Of a stretch of DNA of 64,000 nucleotides, positions 48,907-60,000 are shown in pieces; within the stretch, counting starts at the first letter, position 1; the number at the start of each line of letters is the position of its first letter. The notes under the pieces were generated by a model. That model searched no databases, was not told where the DNA came from, and saw only the letters and a program-made list of their open reading frames with translations. The stretch comes from Pseudomonas fluorescens. GTDB taxonomy: Bacteria; Pseudomonadota; Gammaproteobacteria; Pseudomonadales; Pseudomonadaceae. The DNA lies in assembly GCF_018614655.1 (NCBI RefSeq), contig NZ_JAGGOG010000002.1, forward strand, positions 62,001 to 126,000, read 5' to 3'. Position numbers and translations under genes: made by a program.

Positions 48907-49364
48907 TCGCTTGGCCGCTCGCCGAACTGCTGCCCCATGCCGGTGACATGATTCTGATCGATCAGGTCCTGGCGTTCGATGAAGAGCAGATTCATACCCG
49001 CCTCACCGTCAAACCCGACGGCCTGTTCAACCGTCCCGACGGTAGCTTGCCGGCCTGGGTCGGCATTGAGTTGATGGCGCAAAGTGTCGCCGCCTACGCC
49101 GGTTGCCATGCGCGTCAGAAGGGTGAGGCGGTGGCGCTGGGATTCCTGTTGGGCACCCGCAAATATGAATGCAATGTCGAGCACTTTCCCGCCGGCACCG
49201 AATTGACCATTCACGGCCTGCGCTCCCTGGAAGACGACAATGGCATGGGTGTGTTCGAATGCCACCTCACCGGGGACGGCATCCAGGCCAATGCACGCTT
49301 GAACGTATTTCGACCGCCCCATGCGGCCAATTATTTAGATGAATCGAAGGACACAACGCCATGA
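48903..49364 (+). CDS. apeP: 3-hydroxyacyl-ACP dehydratase-like hot-dog protein (ApeP type)
   Basis: 153 residues, hot-dog fold: L-L-P-H-A-G-D-M-I-L-I-D (His of the P-H-x-x-x-M/I region) and a G-I-E-L-M-A-Q-S-V-A central helix. Expected to act with the dehydratase domain fused to the ligase (residue 455 onward of 36739-38409) to form the double bonds of the polyene. Overlaps neighbours by 4 bp each. Confidence 0.88.
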   Translation: MIAWPLAELLPHAGDMILIDQVLAFDEEQIHTRLTVKPDGLFNRPDGSLPAWVGIELMAQSVAAYAGCHARQKGEAVALGFLLGTRKYECNVEHFPAGTELTIHGLRSLEDDNGMGVFECHLTGDGIQANARLNVFRPPHAANYLDESKDTTP

Positions 49365-50089
49365 CTGAATCCGTTCTGGTTACCGGCTCCAGCCGTGGTA
49401 TCGGTCGCGCCATTGCCCTGCGCCTGGCCCAGGCCGGCCATGACATCGTGCTGCATTGCCGCAGCGGTCGTGCCGAAGCGGATGCCGTGCAAGCTGAAGT
49501 TGAAGCACTGGGCCGCAAGGCTCGGGTGTTGCAATTCGACGTTTCGGATCGCGCCGCCTGCAAGCAAATCCTCGAAGCCGACGTAGAAACACATGGCGCC
49601 TACTACGGTGTGGTGCTCAATGCCGGGTTGACCCGCGACGGCGCGTTTCCAGCACTGTCGGAAGAGGACTGGGACGTGGTGATGCGCACCAACCTCGACG
49701 GTTTCTACAACGTGCTGCACCCGGTGATGATGCCGATGATTCGTCGTCGTGCTGCCGGACGGATAGTCTGCATTACCTCGGTTTCCGGGTTGATCGGCAA
49801 TCGCGGCCAGGTCAACTACAGTGCTTCCAAGGCCGGTTTGATCGGCGCAGCCAAGGCCCTGGCTATCGAGCTGGGCAAGCGCAAGATCACCGTCAACTGC
49901 GTGGCTCCCGGGCTGATCGACACGGCGATGCTGGATGAAAACGTACCGGTGGAAGAACTGATGAAGATGATCCCGGCCCAACGCATGGGCACCCCGGAAG
50001 AAGTCGCCGGCGCAGTGAATTTCCTGATGTCGGCAGAAGCCGGCTACATCACTCGCCAGGTGCTGGCCGTCAATGGAGGCCTGTGTTGA
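49361..50089 (+). CDS. apeQ: 3-oxoacyl-ACP reductase, FabG-like (ApeQ type)
   Basis: 242 residues, short-chain dehydrogenase: NADPH motif V-T-G-S-S-R-G-I-G, N-A-G, catalytic Ser in I-T-S-V-S-G-L-I-G-N-R-G-Q and Y-S-A-S-K. Reduces each beta-keto group during polyene extension. It is not the primary fatty acid FabG, judged from its position inside the pigment operon. Stop overlaps the next start by one base (TGATG). Confidence 0.92.
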   Translation: MTESVLVTGSSRGIGRAIALRLAQAGHDIVLHCRSGRAEADAVQAEVEALGRKARVLQFDVSDRAACKQILEADVETHGAYYGVVLNAGLTRDGAFPALSEEDWDVVMRTNLDGFYNVLHPVMMPMIRRRAAGRIVCITSVSGLIGNRGQVNYSASKAGLIGAAKALAIELGKRKITVNCVAPGLIDTAMLDENVPVEELMKMIPAQRMGTPEEVAGAVNFLMSAEAGYITRQVLAVNGGLC

Positions 50090-51315
50090 TGAAGCGCGTG
50101 GTTGTCACCGGCATGGCCGGCATCACCTCACTGGGTAGCGATTGGGCCAGCATCGCCGCTAACTTTCGCGCTAACCGCAGCGGCATCCGGCGCATGGATG
50201 AGTGGGATCGTTTCAGCGAATTGAATACACGGTTGGCCGGGCCTATCGACGATTTCGTCGTGCCGGCCCACTGGACCCGCAAGCAACTGCGCAGCATGGG
50301 CCGGGTGTCGCGCCTGGCGGTGTGGGCCGCTGAACAGGCGTTGCAGGATGCCGGTTTGCTCGGTGACGAATCGATCAAGGATGGGCGCATGGGCGTCGCC
50401 TGCGGTTCGTCCACCGGCAGCACTGACGAGATCAAGGCCTTCGGCAATATGCTGCTGAACTCGGTGGCCGAGGGGCTGAATGCCAACTCCTACGTGCGGA
50501 TGATGCCTCACACCACCGCCGCCAATATCAGCATCTTCTTCGGCCTTACCGGGCGGCTGATCCCAACGTCCAGCGCCTGCACCAGCGGCAGCCAGGGCAT
50601 CGGCTATGCCTATGAAGCCATCAAGTTCGGCCGCCTGCCGCTGATGCTCGCCGGCGGCGCCGAAGAACTGTGCCCCACCGAGGCCATGGTGTTCGATGCG
50701 CTGTACGCCACCAGCCTGAAAAACGACGCCCCGCAAACCAGCCCGCGCCCCTACGACAGTGGCCGTGATGGCCTGGTGATCGGCGAAGGCGGCGGCATGC
50801 TGGTGCTCGAAGAGCTGGAACACGCGTTGGCCCGTGGTGCACATATCCACGCAGAGATCGTCGGTTTCGGCAGCAATGCCGACGGCCAACACACCACCCG
50901 CCCCGAACAGACCACCATGCGCCGGGCCATGGAACTGGCCCTGGAAGACGCAGGCCTTACGCCGGCGGCCATCGGCTACGTCAACGGCCACGGCACCGCT
51001 ACTGAACAGGGCGATATCGCCGAAACCCAGGCCACCAGCAGCCTGTTCGGCAGCCGCATGCCCATCAGCTCGCAGAAGAGCTTCCTCGGCCATACCTTGG
51101 GTGCCTGCGGCGCGTTGGAATCCTGGTTCAGTATTGAGATGATGAACAGCAACCAGTACGTGCACACCTTCAACCTCGACGAGGTCGACCCGCGTTGCGG
51201 CGAACTGGATTACCTGCGCAGCGAGTTCCGCGAGCTGCACAACGACTACGTGATGAACAACAACTTTGCCTTTGGCGGCGTCAACACCTCGCTGATCTTT
51301 CGCCGCTGGCCGTAA
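50089..51315 (+). CDS. apeR: Second beta-ketoacyl-ACP synthase of the aryl polyene cluster (ApeR type)
   Basis: 408 residues from the ATG at 50089 (MKRVVVTGMAGI). Cys164 in S-S-A-C-T-S-G-S-Q-G, His in V-N-G-H-G-T-A-T-E-Q-G-D and His in K-S-F-L-G-H-T-L-G-A-C-G give a complete KAS triad. As a separate homodimeric KS it probably performs the first condensation on the aryl starter, as described for ApeR. Ends with N-N-N-F-A-F-G-G-V-N-T-S, typical of the family. Confidence 0.9.
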   Translation: MKRVVVTGMAGITSLGSDWASIAANFRANRSGIRRMDEWDRFSELNTRLAGPIDDFVVPAHWTRKQLRSMGRVSRLAVWAAEQALQDAGLLGDESIKDGRMGVACGSSTGSTDEIKAFGNMLLNSVAEGLNANSYVRMMPHTTAANISIFFGLTGRLIPTSSACTSGSQGIGYAYEAIKFGRLPLMLAGGAEELCPTEAMVFDALYATSLKNDAPQTSPRPYDSGRDGLVIGEGGGMLVLEELEHALARGAHIHAEIVGFGSNADGQHTTRPEQTTMRRAMELALEDAGLTPAAIGYVNGHGTATEQGDIAETQATSSLFGSRMPISSQKSFLGHTLGACGALESWFSIEMMNSNQYVHTFNLDEVDPRCGELDYLRSEFRELHNDYVMNNNFAFGGVNTSLIFRRWP

Positions 51316-51342
51316 GCTTTTTTATTGATTGGAGAAAACGGA

Positions 51343-51771
51343 ATGTCTTCCTTGCTACGCGCAACACTGATCACCCTGGCCCTGCTGACCACGGCTGGCT
51401 GCACCAACAAACCGGTGCTCAACACCCAACACGACCTGCCGACGCAGGTCAGTGACGAAAAAATGAAACAGGCCATCGTCGCAGCCCTGGAAAAGCGCGA
51501 ATGGACGGTACAACGCCTCAGCCCGCAACTGATCCAGGCCGAGATCACCGTGCGCAATCAATTCCATGCTGAAATCGACATCCGCTACACCCGCAACAGC
51601 TACGCCATCACCTACCGCGACAGCCGCGACCTGGGCTACAAGGACGGCAAGATTCATCGCAACTACAACCGTTGGATCAGCATGCTGGATCGGGACATCC
51701 TGGCGGGATTGCGCTCCACTGGTGTGAGTTCAGCGCCGCAAGTGTTGCCGCAGACCGGGGCCGCTAAGTAA
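51343..51771 (+). CDS. Small lipoprotein at the end of the aryl polyene operon
   Basis: 142 residues; signal peptide with lipobox ending T-A-G-C (lipidated Cys20). Contains a repeated beta-type domain (R-E-W-T-V-Q-R-L-S-P-Q-L-I-Q-A-E-I-T-V-R) seen in small periplasmic lipoproteins. Starts 27 bp after the last ketosynthase with a GGAG site. Last gene of the co-directional run; its link to the pigment pathway is positional. Confidence 0.75.
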   Translation: MSSLLRATLITLALLTTAGCTNKPVLNTQHDLPTQVSDEKMKQAIVAALEKREWTVQRLSPQLIQAEITVRNQFHAEIDIRYTRNSYAITYRDSRDLGYKDGKIHRNYNRWISMLDRDILAGLRSTGVSSAPQVLPQTGAAK

Positions 51772-51804
51772 AACTGAAGCATCAGAAACGACAAAGGGCG
51801 CCCT

Positions 51805-51964
51805 GTGGCGAGGGGGCTTGCCGGACCGCCGTATCGCCCCCGTTGGGCTGCGCAGCAGCCCCAATAGGCTCGTTGAGTTTTCAGATAGATCGAGATGGCA
51901 GGTTTTAGGGCTGCTTCGCAGCCCAACGAGGGCGATACGGCGGTCCGGCAAGCCCCCTCGCCAC
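51805..51964. repeat. Long REPIN at the aryl polyene/lysR junction
   Basis: Arms GTGGCGAGGGGGCTTGCCGG (left) and its complement ending CCCCCTCGCCAC (right), extended by a long stem that includes GGACCGCCGTATCGCCC and its complement and GTTGGGCTGC/GCAGCCCAAC. The right half lies inside the 3' end of the LysR coding sequence. Confidence 0.92.
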
Positions 51965-52837
51965 AAGCAACTCGACAAACGCCTTGGCCATCGGCGATTG
52001 CTGGTCCTTGCGCTGCACCAGCCACACCGCCGTCATCGCTTGCGGATCAAGCAATGTGCGGTAGACCACGCCGTCGATGCGCATTCGCTGATACGACGCC
52101 GGCAATACCGAAACCCCCAGTCCCGCCGCCACCAAACCAATAATCGTCATCGCTTCCCCCGCTTCCTGGGCGAAATGCGGGCTGAAGCCAGCGTCACGGG
52201 CCAGGTTGAGCAACTGTGCGTACAAACCACTGCCATAAGTCCGTGGAAAAAACACAAACGGCTCTTCGGCCAATTGCGCCAGGTGCAAGCCGCGCTCGCT
52301 CCCTTCTACCAACGGATGACCTGCGCTCAGCACGGCCACCAACGGCTCGCGCATCAACTCCACCACGCTCAACGAATCAGGCAACGGCAACGGCCGCATC
52401 AGCCCCACTTGAATTGATTCATCCACCAACGACTCGGCCACTTGGGTGCTGCTCATCTCCTGCAGATTCAGTTGCACCGCCGGGAATGCCTGGCGAAAGG
52501 CGAAGATCGCCTGTGGGATGCTGGAGTTGAACGGTGCAGAAGAGGTGAAGCCGATCTTCAATTCCCCCAGTTCACCTAACTGTGCCCGGCGCGCCACATC
52601 CGCCGCTTTATTAACCTGAGCCAGCACCAGCCGCGCCTCTTGCAGGAACAGCCGTCCCGCTTCGCTCAGCTCAACCCGACGATTGGTACGCTCAAATAAC
52701 CGTGCGCCAACCTCCTGCTCCAGTGCCTGAATCTGCTGGCTCAGCGGCGGCTGGGAAATACCCAGCACCTGCGCGGCGCGGCCAAAATGCAGCTCTTCAG
52801 CCACGGCGATGAAGTAACGCAGATGGCGCAATTCCAT
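51905..52837 (-). CDS. LysR-family transcriptional regulator with a REPIN-derived C-terminus
   Basis: 310 residues. N-terminal helix-turn-helix (residues about 1-60: F-H-F-like E-L-H-F-G-R-A-A-Q-V-L-G-I-S-Q-P-P-L-S), then a periplasmic-binding-like effector domain. The last 19 residues (V292 onward, VARGLAGPPYRPRWAAKQP) and the stop are encoded by the REPIN at 51805-51964. The body ends about where LysR proteins normally end, so the tail is probably an addition. Divergent from an MFS transporter, whose expression it likely controls. Similar to the PA5029 regulator by position. Confidence 0.88.
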   Translation of the reverse strand: MELRHLRYFIAVAEELHFGRAAQVLGISQPPLSQQIQALEQEVGARLFERTNRRVELSEAGRLFLQEARLVLAQVNKAADVARRAQLGELGELKIGFTSSAPFNSSIPQAIFAFRQAFPAVQLNLQEMSSTQVAESLVDESIQVGLMRPLPLPDSLSVVELMREPLVAVLSAGHPLVEGSERGLHLAQLAEEPFVFFPRTYGSGLYAQLLNLARDAGFSPHFAQEAGEAMTIIGLVAAGLGVSVLPASYQRMRIDGVVYRTLLDPQAMTAVWLVQRKDQQSPMAKAFVELLVARGLAGPPYRPRWAAKQP

Positions 52838-52960
52838 GAAAACCCCATTAGGTCGTAAAAGCTATCAAACAGGTCGAACAATATATTGGAAAGAATCATT
52901 AGGGAGCTATATTCTTTTTATATTGCCAGCCCTGGCAGTCTTTCCTCCCCGAGGTCCCGC
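52838..52960. promoter_or_regulatory. Divergent lysR/MFS promoter region
   Basis: 123 bp containing an inverted repeat AAAGAAT (52890-52896) and ATTCTTT (52911-52917) with a 14-bp spacer, in an AT-rich stretch with ATATATT and TTTTTATAT. This is a plausible LysR operator overlapping the MFS promoter; no gene is present. Confidence 0.5.
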
Positions 52961-54235
52961 GTGAAATCTGCTGTCGCTCCACTTGCTCAAGAACGCCCAC
53001 CCACTGCCCTGGATGAGGTGGTGGCACAGCTCAATGAGCAGTACATCGAAAAAGGCACGCCGATGTTCATGCGCACGGTGCTGGCGCTGTTTTCCGGCGG
53101 TTTCGCCACGTTCGCCCTGCTCTATTGCGTACAGCCGATGATGCCCGCGCTGTCCCACGAGTTTTCCATCAATGCGGCGCAGAGCAGCCTGATTCTCTCA
53201 GTCGCGACCGCCATGCTCGCCTTTGGTCTGCTGATCACCGGACCGATTTCCGACCGTCTCGGGCGCAAGCCAGTGATGGTCGCCGCACTGTTCTGTGCCG
53301 CACTGTGCACCATCGCCAGCGGCCTGATGCCGACCTGGGAAGGCATCCTGCTGATGCGGGCGCTGCTGGGCCTGTCCCTCAGTGGCCTGGCAGCGGTGGC
53401 GATGACCTACCTGAGCGAAGAGATCCACCCACAACACATCGGCTTGGCGATGGGCCTGTATATCGGCGGCAACGCTATCGGCGGCATGAGCGGGCGCTTG
53501 ATCATCGGCGTGCTGATCGACTTTGTCAGTTGGCACACGGCGATGTTGATCATCGGCGCCTTGGCACTGATCGCCGCCACGGTGTTCTGGAAAATCCTCC
53601 CCGAATCGCGCAACTTCCGCGCCACCAGCCTCAAGCCCCGCAACCTGCTGGACGGCTTTGTCATGCACTTCAAGGACGCCGGCCTGCCGTGGCTGTTCCT
53701 GGAAGCCTTCCTGCTGATGGGCAGCTTCGTCACCCTGTTCAACTACATCGGCTATCGTTTGCTGGCCGACCCGTATGACCTGAGCCAAGCCGTCGTCGGA
53801 TTGCTGTCGCTGGTGTACCTTTCGGGCATCTACAGCTCGGCAAAGATTGGCTCCCTGGCTGACCGCCTGGGCCGCCGCCGTGTGCTGTGGGCCACCATCG
53901 TACTGATGCTCGCCGGTATCGCCCTGACGTTGTTCACGCCGCTGGTGCTGGTGGTCATCGGCATGCTGATGTTCACGTTCGGCTTCTTCGGCGCCCACTC
54001 GGTGGCCAGCAGCTGGATCGGCCGCCGAGCGCTAAAGGCCAAGGGGCAGGCATCGTCCTTGTACCTGTTCAGCTACTACGTCGGGTCCAGTATTGCCGGT
54101 ACCGCCGGTGGGTTCTTCTGGCACTACGCCGGATGGAACGGAATTGGTGCGTTTATCGTGGCATTGTTGATCGTCGCGTTGCTGGTGGCGTTGAAGCTGG
54201 CGAAGTTGCCGCCATTGGGTGAAGTGAAAGCCTGA
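52961..54235 (+). CDS. MFS transporter, YnfM-like drug/sugar efflux type
   Basis: Inner membrane permease with 12 predicted membrane segments. 424 residues from the GTG at 52961 preceded by GAGG; a start at 52886 would cross the operator. MFS motif A is present as G-P-I-S-D-R-L-G-R-K-P between segments 2 and 3 and again as S-L-A-D-R-L-G-R-R-R in the second half. Opens with an N-terminal cytoplasmic stretch of about 45 residues (Y-I-E-K-G-T-P-M-F-M). Substrate unknown; controlled by the divergent LysR gene. Confidence 0.88.
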   Translation: MKSAVAPLAQERPPTALDEVVAQLNEQYIEKGTPMFMRTVLALFSGGFATFALLYCVQPMMPALSHEFSINAAQSSLILSVATAMLAFGLLITGPISDRLGRKPVMVAALFCAALCTIASGLMPTWEGILLMRALLGLSLSGLAAVAMTYLSEEIHPQHIGLAMGLYIGGNAIGGMSGRLIIGVLIDFVSWHTAMLIIGALALIAATVFWKILPESRNFRATSLKPRNLLDGFVMHFKDAGLPWLFLEAFLLMGSFVTLFNYIGYRLLADPYDLSQAVVGLLSLVYLSGIYSSAKIGSLADRLGRRRVLWATIVLMLAGIALTLFTPLVLVVIGMLMFTFGFFGAHSVASSWIGRRALKAKGQASSLYLFSYYVGSSIAGTAGGFFWHYAGWNGIGAFIVALLIVALLVALKLAKLPPLGEVKA

Positions 54236-54245
54236 CACGCGGTCA

Positions 54246-54278
54246 TAAAAAAGCCCGGCATAAGCCGGGCTTTTTTTA
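54246..54278. terminator. Bidirectional terminator between the MFS gene and hemE
   Basis: AAAAAGCCCGGC, an ATAA loop, and GCCGGGCTTTTTTT. A perfect stem with A and T tails serving both convergent genes; hemE stop is at 54290 on the other strand. Confidence 0.92.
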
Positions 54279-54289
54279 TTGGGCGACGA

Positions 54290-55357
54290 TCACTCGTGAT
54301 ACTGCGCCGACAACTCATGCACCGCCCGCAGGAACGCGCCTGCGTGCTCCGGATCCACTTCCGGGGTGATCCCGTGACCGAGGTTGAAGACATGGCCGCT
54401 GCCCTTGCCATAGCTGGCGAGGATACGGCCGACTTCAGTGCGGATGGCTTCCGGCTTGGCGTAGAGCACGGTCGGGTCCATGTTGCCCTGCAGCGCAACC
54501 TTGTTACCCACGCGACGGCGGGCTTCGCCGAGGTCGCAGGTCCAGTCCAGGCCCAACGCATCAGCACCCGCATCGGCGATGCTTTCCAACCACAGGCCAC
54601 CGCCCTTGGTGAACATGATGACCGGCACTTTTCGGCCCTCATGTTCGCGGATCAGGCCGCTGACGATTTTGCGCATGTAGGCCAGGGAAAATTCCTGATA
54701 CGCCGCCGCCGACAGGTTGCCGCCCCAGGTGTCGAAGATCTGCACGGCCTGGGCGCCGGCCATGATCTGGCCGTTGAGGTAGGACGTGACCGACTGTGCC
54801 AGCTTGTCCAGCAGCAGGTGCATGGCTTGCGGGTTGTCGTAGAGCATGGCTTTGGTCTTGCGGAAGTCTTTCGACGAGCCGCCTTCGACCATATAGGTGG
54901 CCAGGGTCCATGGGCTGCCGGAGAAGCCGATCAGCGGCACGCGGCCATTGAGCTCGCGGCGGATGGTGCTGACGGCGTCCATGACGTAGCCCAGGTCCTT
55001 GTGAGGGTCAGGAATCGGCAGGGCTTCGATGTCGGCCAGAGTGCTGACGACCTTCTTGAAACGCGGACCTTCGCCGGTTTCGAAGTACAGGCCCTGGCCC
55101 ATGGCGTCAGGGATGGTCAGGATATCGGAGAAAAGGATGGCCGCATCCAGTTGTGGATAACGGTCCAGCGGTTGCATCGTGACTTCGCAGGCGAACTCCG
55201 GGTTCATGCACAGGCTCATGAAGTCGCCGGCGTGGGCGCGACTGGCGCGGTATTCCGGCAGGTAGCGACCGGCCTGACGCATCATCCACACAGGGGTGAC
55301 GTCCACGGGTTGCTTGAGCAGGGCACGAAGGAAACGGTCGTTCTTGAGGGCAGTCAT
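54290..55357 (-). CDS. hemE: Uroporphyrinogen III decarboxylase
   Basis: Removes four carboxyl groups from uroporphyrinogen III in haem synthesis. 355 residues, standard length. Motifs: [14 protein letters not shown] near residue 25 and [12 protein letters not shown]. Complete and conserved; convergent with the MFS gene. A REPIN separates it from gltD, so it probably has its own promoter in 55358-55480. Confidence 0.97.
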   Translation of the reverse strand: MTALKNDRFLRALLKQPVDVTPVWMMRQAGRYLPEYRASRAHAGDFMSLCMNPEFACEVTMQPLDRYPQLDAAILFSDILTIPDAMGQGLYFETGEGPRFKKVVSTLADIEALPIPDPHKDLGYVMDAVSTIRRELNGRVPLIGFSGSPWTLATYMVEGGSSKDFRKTKAMLYDNPQAMHLLLDKLAQSVTSYLNGQIMAGAQAVQIFDTWGGNLSAAAYQEFSLAYMRKIVSGLIREHEGRKVPVIMFTKGGGLWLESIADAGADALGLDWTCDLGEARRRVGNKVALQGNMDPTVLYAKPEAIRTEVGRILASYGKGSGHVFNLGHGITPEVDPEHAGAFLRAVHELSAQYHE

Positions 55358-55482
55358 GTCGGCATCCGCAAAAAAAGTGCGGGCATTTTCTCAGAGCGCG
55401 ACGCAAAAGGCACGGCAAGAGCTGTGCCTTTTGTCTATCGGGTCAATTTGTCGCGGTAGCTTGAACACACCGCAAAACAAAT

Positions 55483-55570
55483 GTGGGAGCGGGCTTGCTC
55501 GCGAAAGCGGTGGGGCAGCCAATACATATGGTGGCTGATAAACCGCATTCGCGAGCAAGCCTGCTCCGAC
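55483..55570. repeat. REPIN, GTGGGAGC class, between gltD and hemE
   Basis: Left arm GTGGGAGCGGGCTTGCTCGC and right arm GCGAGCAAGCCTGCTCC with a loop containing AAGCGGTGG / AACCGCATT. Right arm has decayed by a few bases. The flank GAAATGGGATC (complement at 55576-55586) matches the flank of two other REPINs. Lies in the 243-bp gap that must also hold the hemE promoter. Confidence 0.9.
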
Positions 55571-55600
55571 ATTTTGATCCCATTTCAACTCGGGATCAGG

Positions 55601-57028
<1,428 letters not shown>

Positions 57029-57051
57029 TCATCAAACTCTTCAGGCGCATA

Positions 57052-60000
57052 TCACTGCGGATTGGCACGGATGCTGGAAAGCAACGATTTCAGGTTGGCA
57101 GCCTTGGGCTTGACCAGCCAGAAACGACGCAGGTAGTCATCGAGGTTTTCAGCGAGGTTACGACCCCATTCGCTGTTGGTTTCCTCGACATATTCGTCCA
57201 GCACATGCTGCAAGTGGTTGCGATAGGATTCCATCGCTTCGCCGCTGATCCGCTGGATCTCCACCAACTCGTGGTTGACCTTGTCGACGAAGGTGTTGTC
57301 CTGGTCCAGCACGTAGGCGAAACCGCCAGTCATGCCCGAACCGAAGTTGTAGCCGGTCTTGCCCAGCACCGCGACGAAGCCACCGGTCATGTACTCGCAG
57401 CAGTGATCGCCTGTGCCTTCCACAACTGTGTGAGCACCGGAGTTACGCACCGCGAAACGCTCACCGGCAGTACCGGCCGCAAACAGCTTGCCGCCGGTTG
57501 CGCCATACAGGCAGGTGTTGCCGATGATGGCACTGTCTTGAGTCTTGTAGACACTGCCGACAGGCGGGACGATCACCAGCTTGCCGCCAGTCATACCCTT
57601 ACCCACGTAGTCGTTGGCGTCGCCTTCCAGGTACATGCTCAGGCCACCGGCGTTCCACACACCGAAACTCTGGCCCGCAGTGCCTTTGAAGCGGAAGGTG
57701 ATTGGCGCCTTGGCCATGCCTTGGTTGCCGTGCTTGCGTGCGATTTCGCCGGAGATCCGCGCGCCGATGGAACGGTCGCAGTTGCAGATATCCAGGGCGA
57801 ACTCACCACCGCTGGCGTCGTTGATCGAAGAGCTGGCCATCTCAACCATCTTCTCGGCCAGCAAGCCTTTGTCGAACGGCGGGTTGCGCTCCACCTGGCA
57901 GAATTGTGGCTTGTCTGCCGGGATGTGATCGCTGCCCAACAGCGGCGTCAGGTCCAGGTGCTGTTGCTTGGCGGTCTGACCCTCGAGGATGTCCAGCAGA
58001 TCGGTACGGCCGATCAGCTCTTCCAGCGAACGCACGCCCAACTTGGCCAGCCACTCACGGGTTTCTTCGGCGACATAGGTGAAGAAATTCACCACCATGT
58101 CGACGGTACCGATGTAGTGATCCTTGCGCAGCTTCTCGTTCTGAGTCGCGACGCCGGTGGCGCAGTTGTTCAGGTGGCAGATGCGCAGGTATTTGCAACC
58201 CAGGGCGATCATTGGCGCGGTGCCGAAGCCGAAGCTTTCGGCGCCGAGGATCGCGGCCTTGATCACGTCGAGGCCGGTTTTCAGGCCGCCGTCGGTCTGT
58301 ACCCGGACCTTGCCGCGCAGGTCGTTGCCGCGCAGGGTCTGGTGGGTTTCAGCCAGGCCCAGTTCCCATGGCGCGCCGGCGTATTTGATGGAGGTCAGCG
58401 GCGATGCGCCGGTGCCGCCGTCGTAGCCGGAGATGGTGATCAGGTCGGCATAGGCCTTGGCCACACCGGCGGCGATGGTGCCGACGCCGGCTTCTGCTAC
58501 CAGTTTCACCGAGACCAGAGCCTTGGGGTTGACTTGTTTCAAGTCGAAAATCAGCTGCGACAAATCCTCGATGGAGTAGATGTCGTGGTGCGGCGGAGGC
58601 GAAATCAGGGTCACACCCGGCACTGCGTAACGCAGCTTGGCGATCAAACCGTTGACCTTGCCGCCGGGCAGTTGACCACCCTCACCCGGCTTGGCGCCCT
58701 GAGCAACCTTGATCTGCAGCACTTCGGCGTTGACCAGGTATTCGGGGGTCACACCAAAGCGGCCAGTGGCGACCTGCTTGATTTTCGAACTCTTGATGGT
58801 GCCGTAACGCGCCGGGTCTTCACCGCCTTCGCCGGAGTTGGAACGCGCACCCAGGCGGTTCATGGCTTCGGCCAGGGCTTCGTGAGCCTCAGGCGACAGA
58901 GCGCCCAGGGAAATGCCGGCGGAGTCGAAACGCTTGAGGATCGACTCCAGGGGTTCGATCTCACTGATGGCCAACGGCGTGTCCAGGGTTTTCACCTTGA
59001 ACAGGTCGCGGATCATCGACACCGGGCGGTTATCCACCAGCGCGGTGTATTCCTTGAACTTGGCGTAGTCGCCTTGCTGCACGGCAGCTTGCAGAGTGCT
59101 GACCACGTCCGGGTTGTAGGCGTGGTATTCGCCACCGTGGACGAACTTCAGCAGGCCGCCTTGCTGGATCGGCTTGCGCGCACTCCAGGCTTCGGCCGCC
59201 AGGGCTTTCTGTTCGGCTTCGATGTCGACGAAACGCGCGCCCTTGATACGGCTCGGCACACCGCGGAAGCTCATGTCGCAGACTTCTTCCGACAGGCCGA
59301 TGGCTTCGAACAACTGCGCACCGCGGTAGGACGTAACGGTGGAGATGCCCATCTTCGACAGGATCTTCAGCAGGCCCTTGGTGATGCCTTTACGGTAGTT
59401 CTTGAACACCTCGTAGAGGTCGCCCAGGACTTCGCCGGTACGGATCAGGTCGCCGAGCACTTCGTACGCCAGGAACGGGTACACCGCCGAGGCGCCGAAA
59501 CCGATCAACACCGCGAAGTGGTGCGGGTCGCGGGCGGTGGCGGTTTCGACGAGGATGTTGGAGTCGCAGCGCAGGCCTTTTTCGGTCAGGCGGTGGTGCA
59601 CCGCGCCGGTGGCCAGCGAGGCGTGGATCGGCAACTTGCCTGGCGCAATGTGACGGTCGGTCAGCACGATCTGGGTACGACCGGCACGCACGGCTTCTTC
59701 AGCCTGATCGGCAACATTACGCACAGCGGCTTCCAGGCCGAGGCTCTCGTCGTAGTTCAGGTCGATGATCTGCCGGTCGAAGCCCGGGCGGTCCAGGGTC
59801 ATCAACGAACGCCACTTGGCCGGGGAAATGACCGGCGAGCTGAGGATCACGCGGGAAGCGTGCTCTGGCGATTCCTGGAAGATGTTGCGCTCGGCACCGA
59901 GGCACACTTCCAGGGACATGACGATGGCTTCGCGCAGCGGGTCGATCGGCGGGTTGGTTACCTGCGCGAACTGCTGGCGGAAATAGTCGTATGGCGTGCG

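Noticed and set aside
52886-52960. A 25-residue N-terminal extension of the MFS transporter
   Set aside because: It crosses the divergent promoter and the inverted repeat; GTG at 52961 has a ribosome site.
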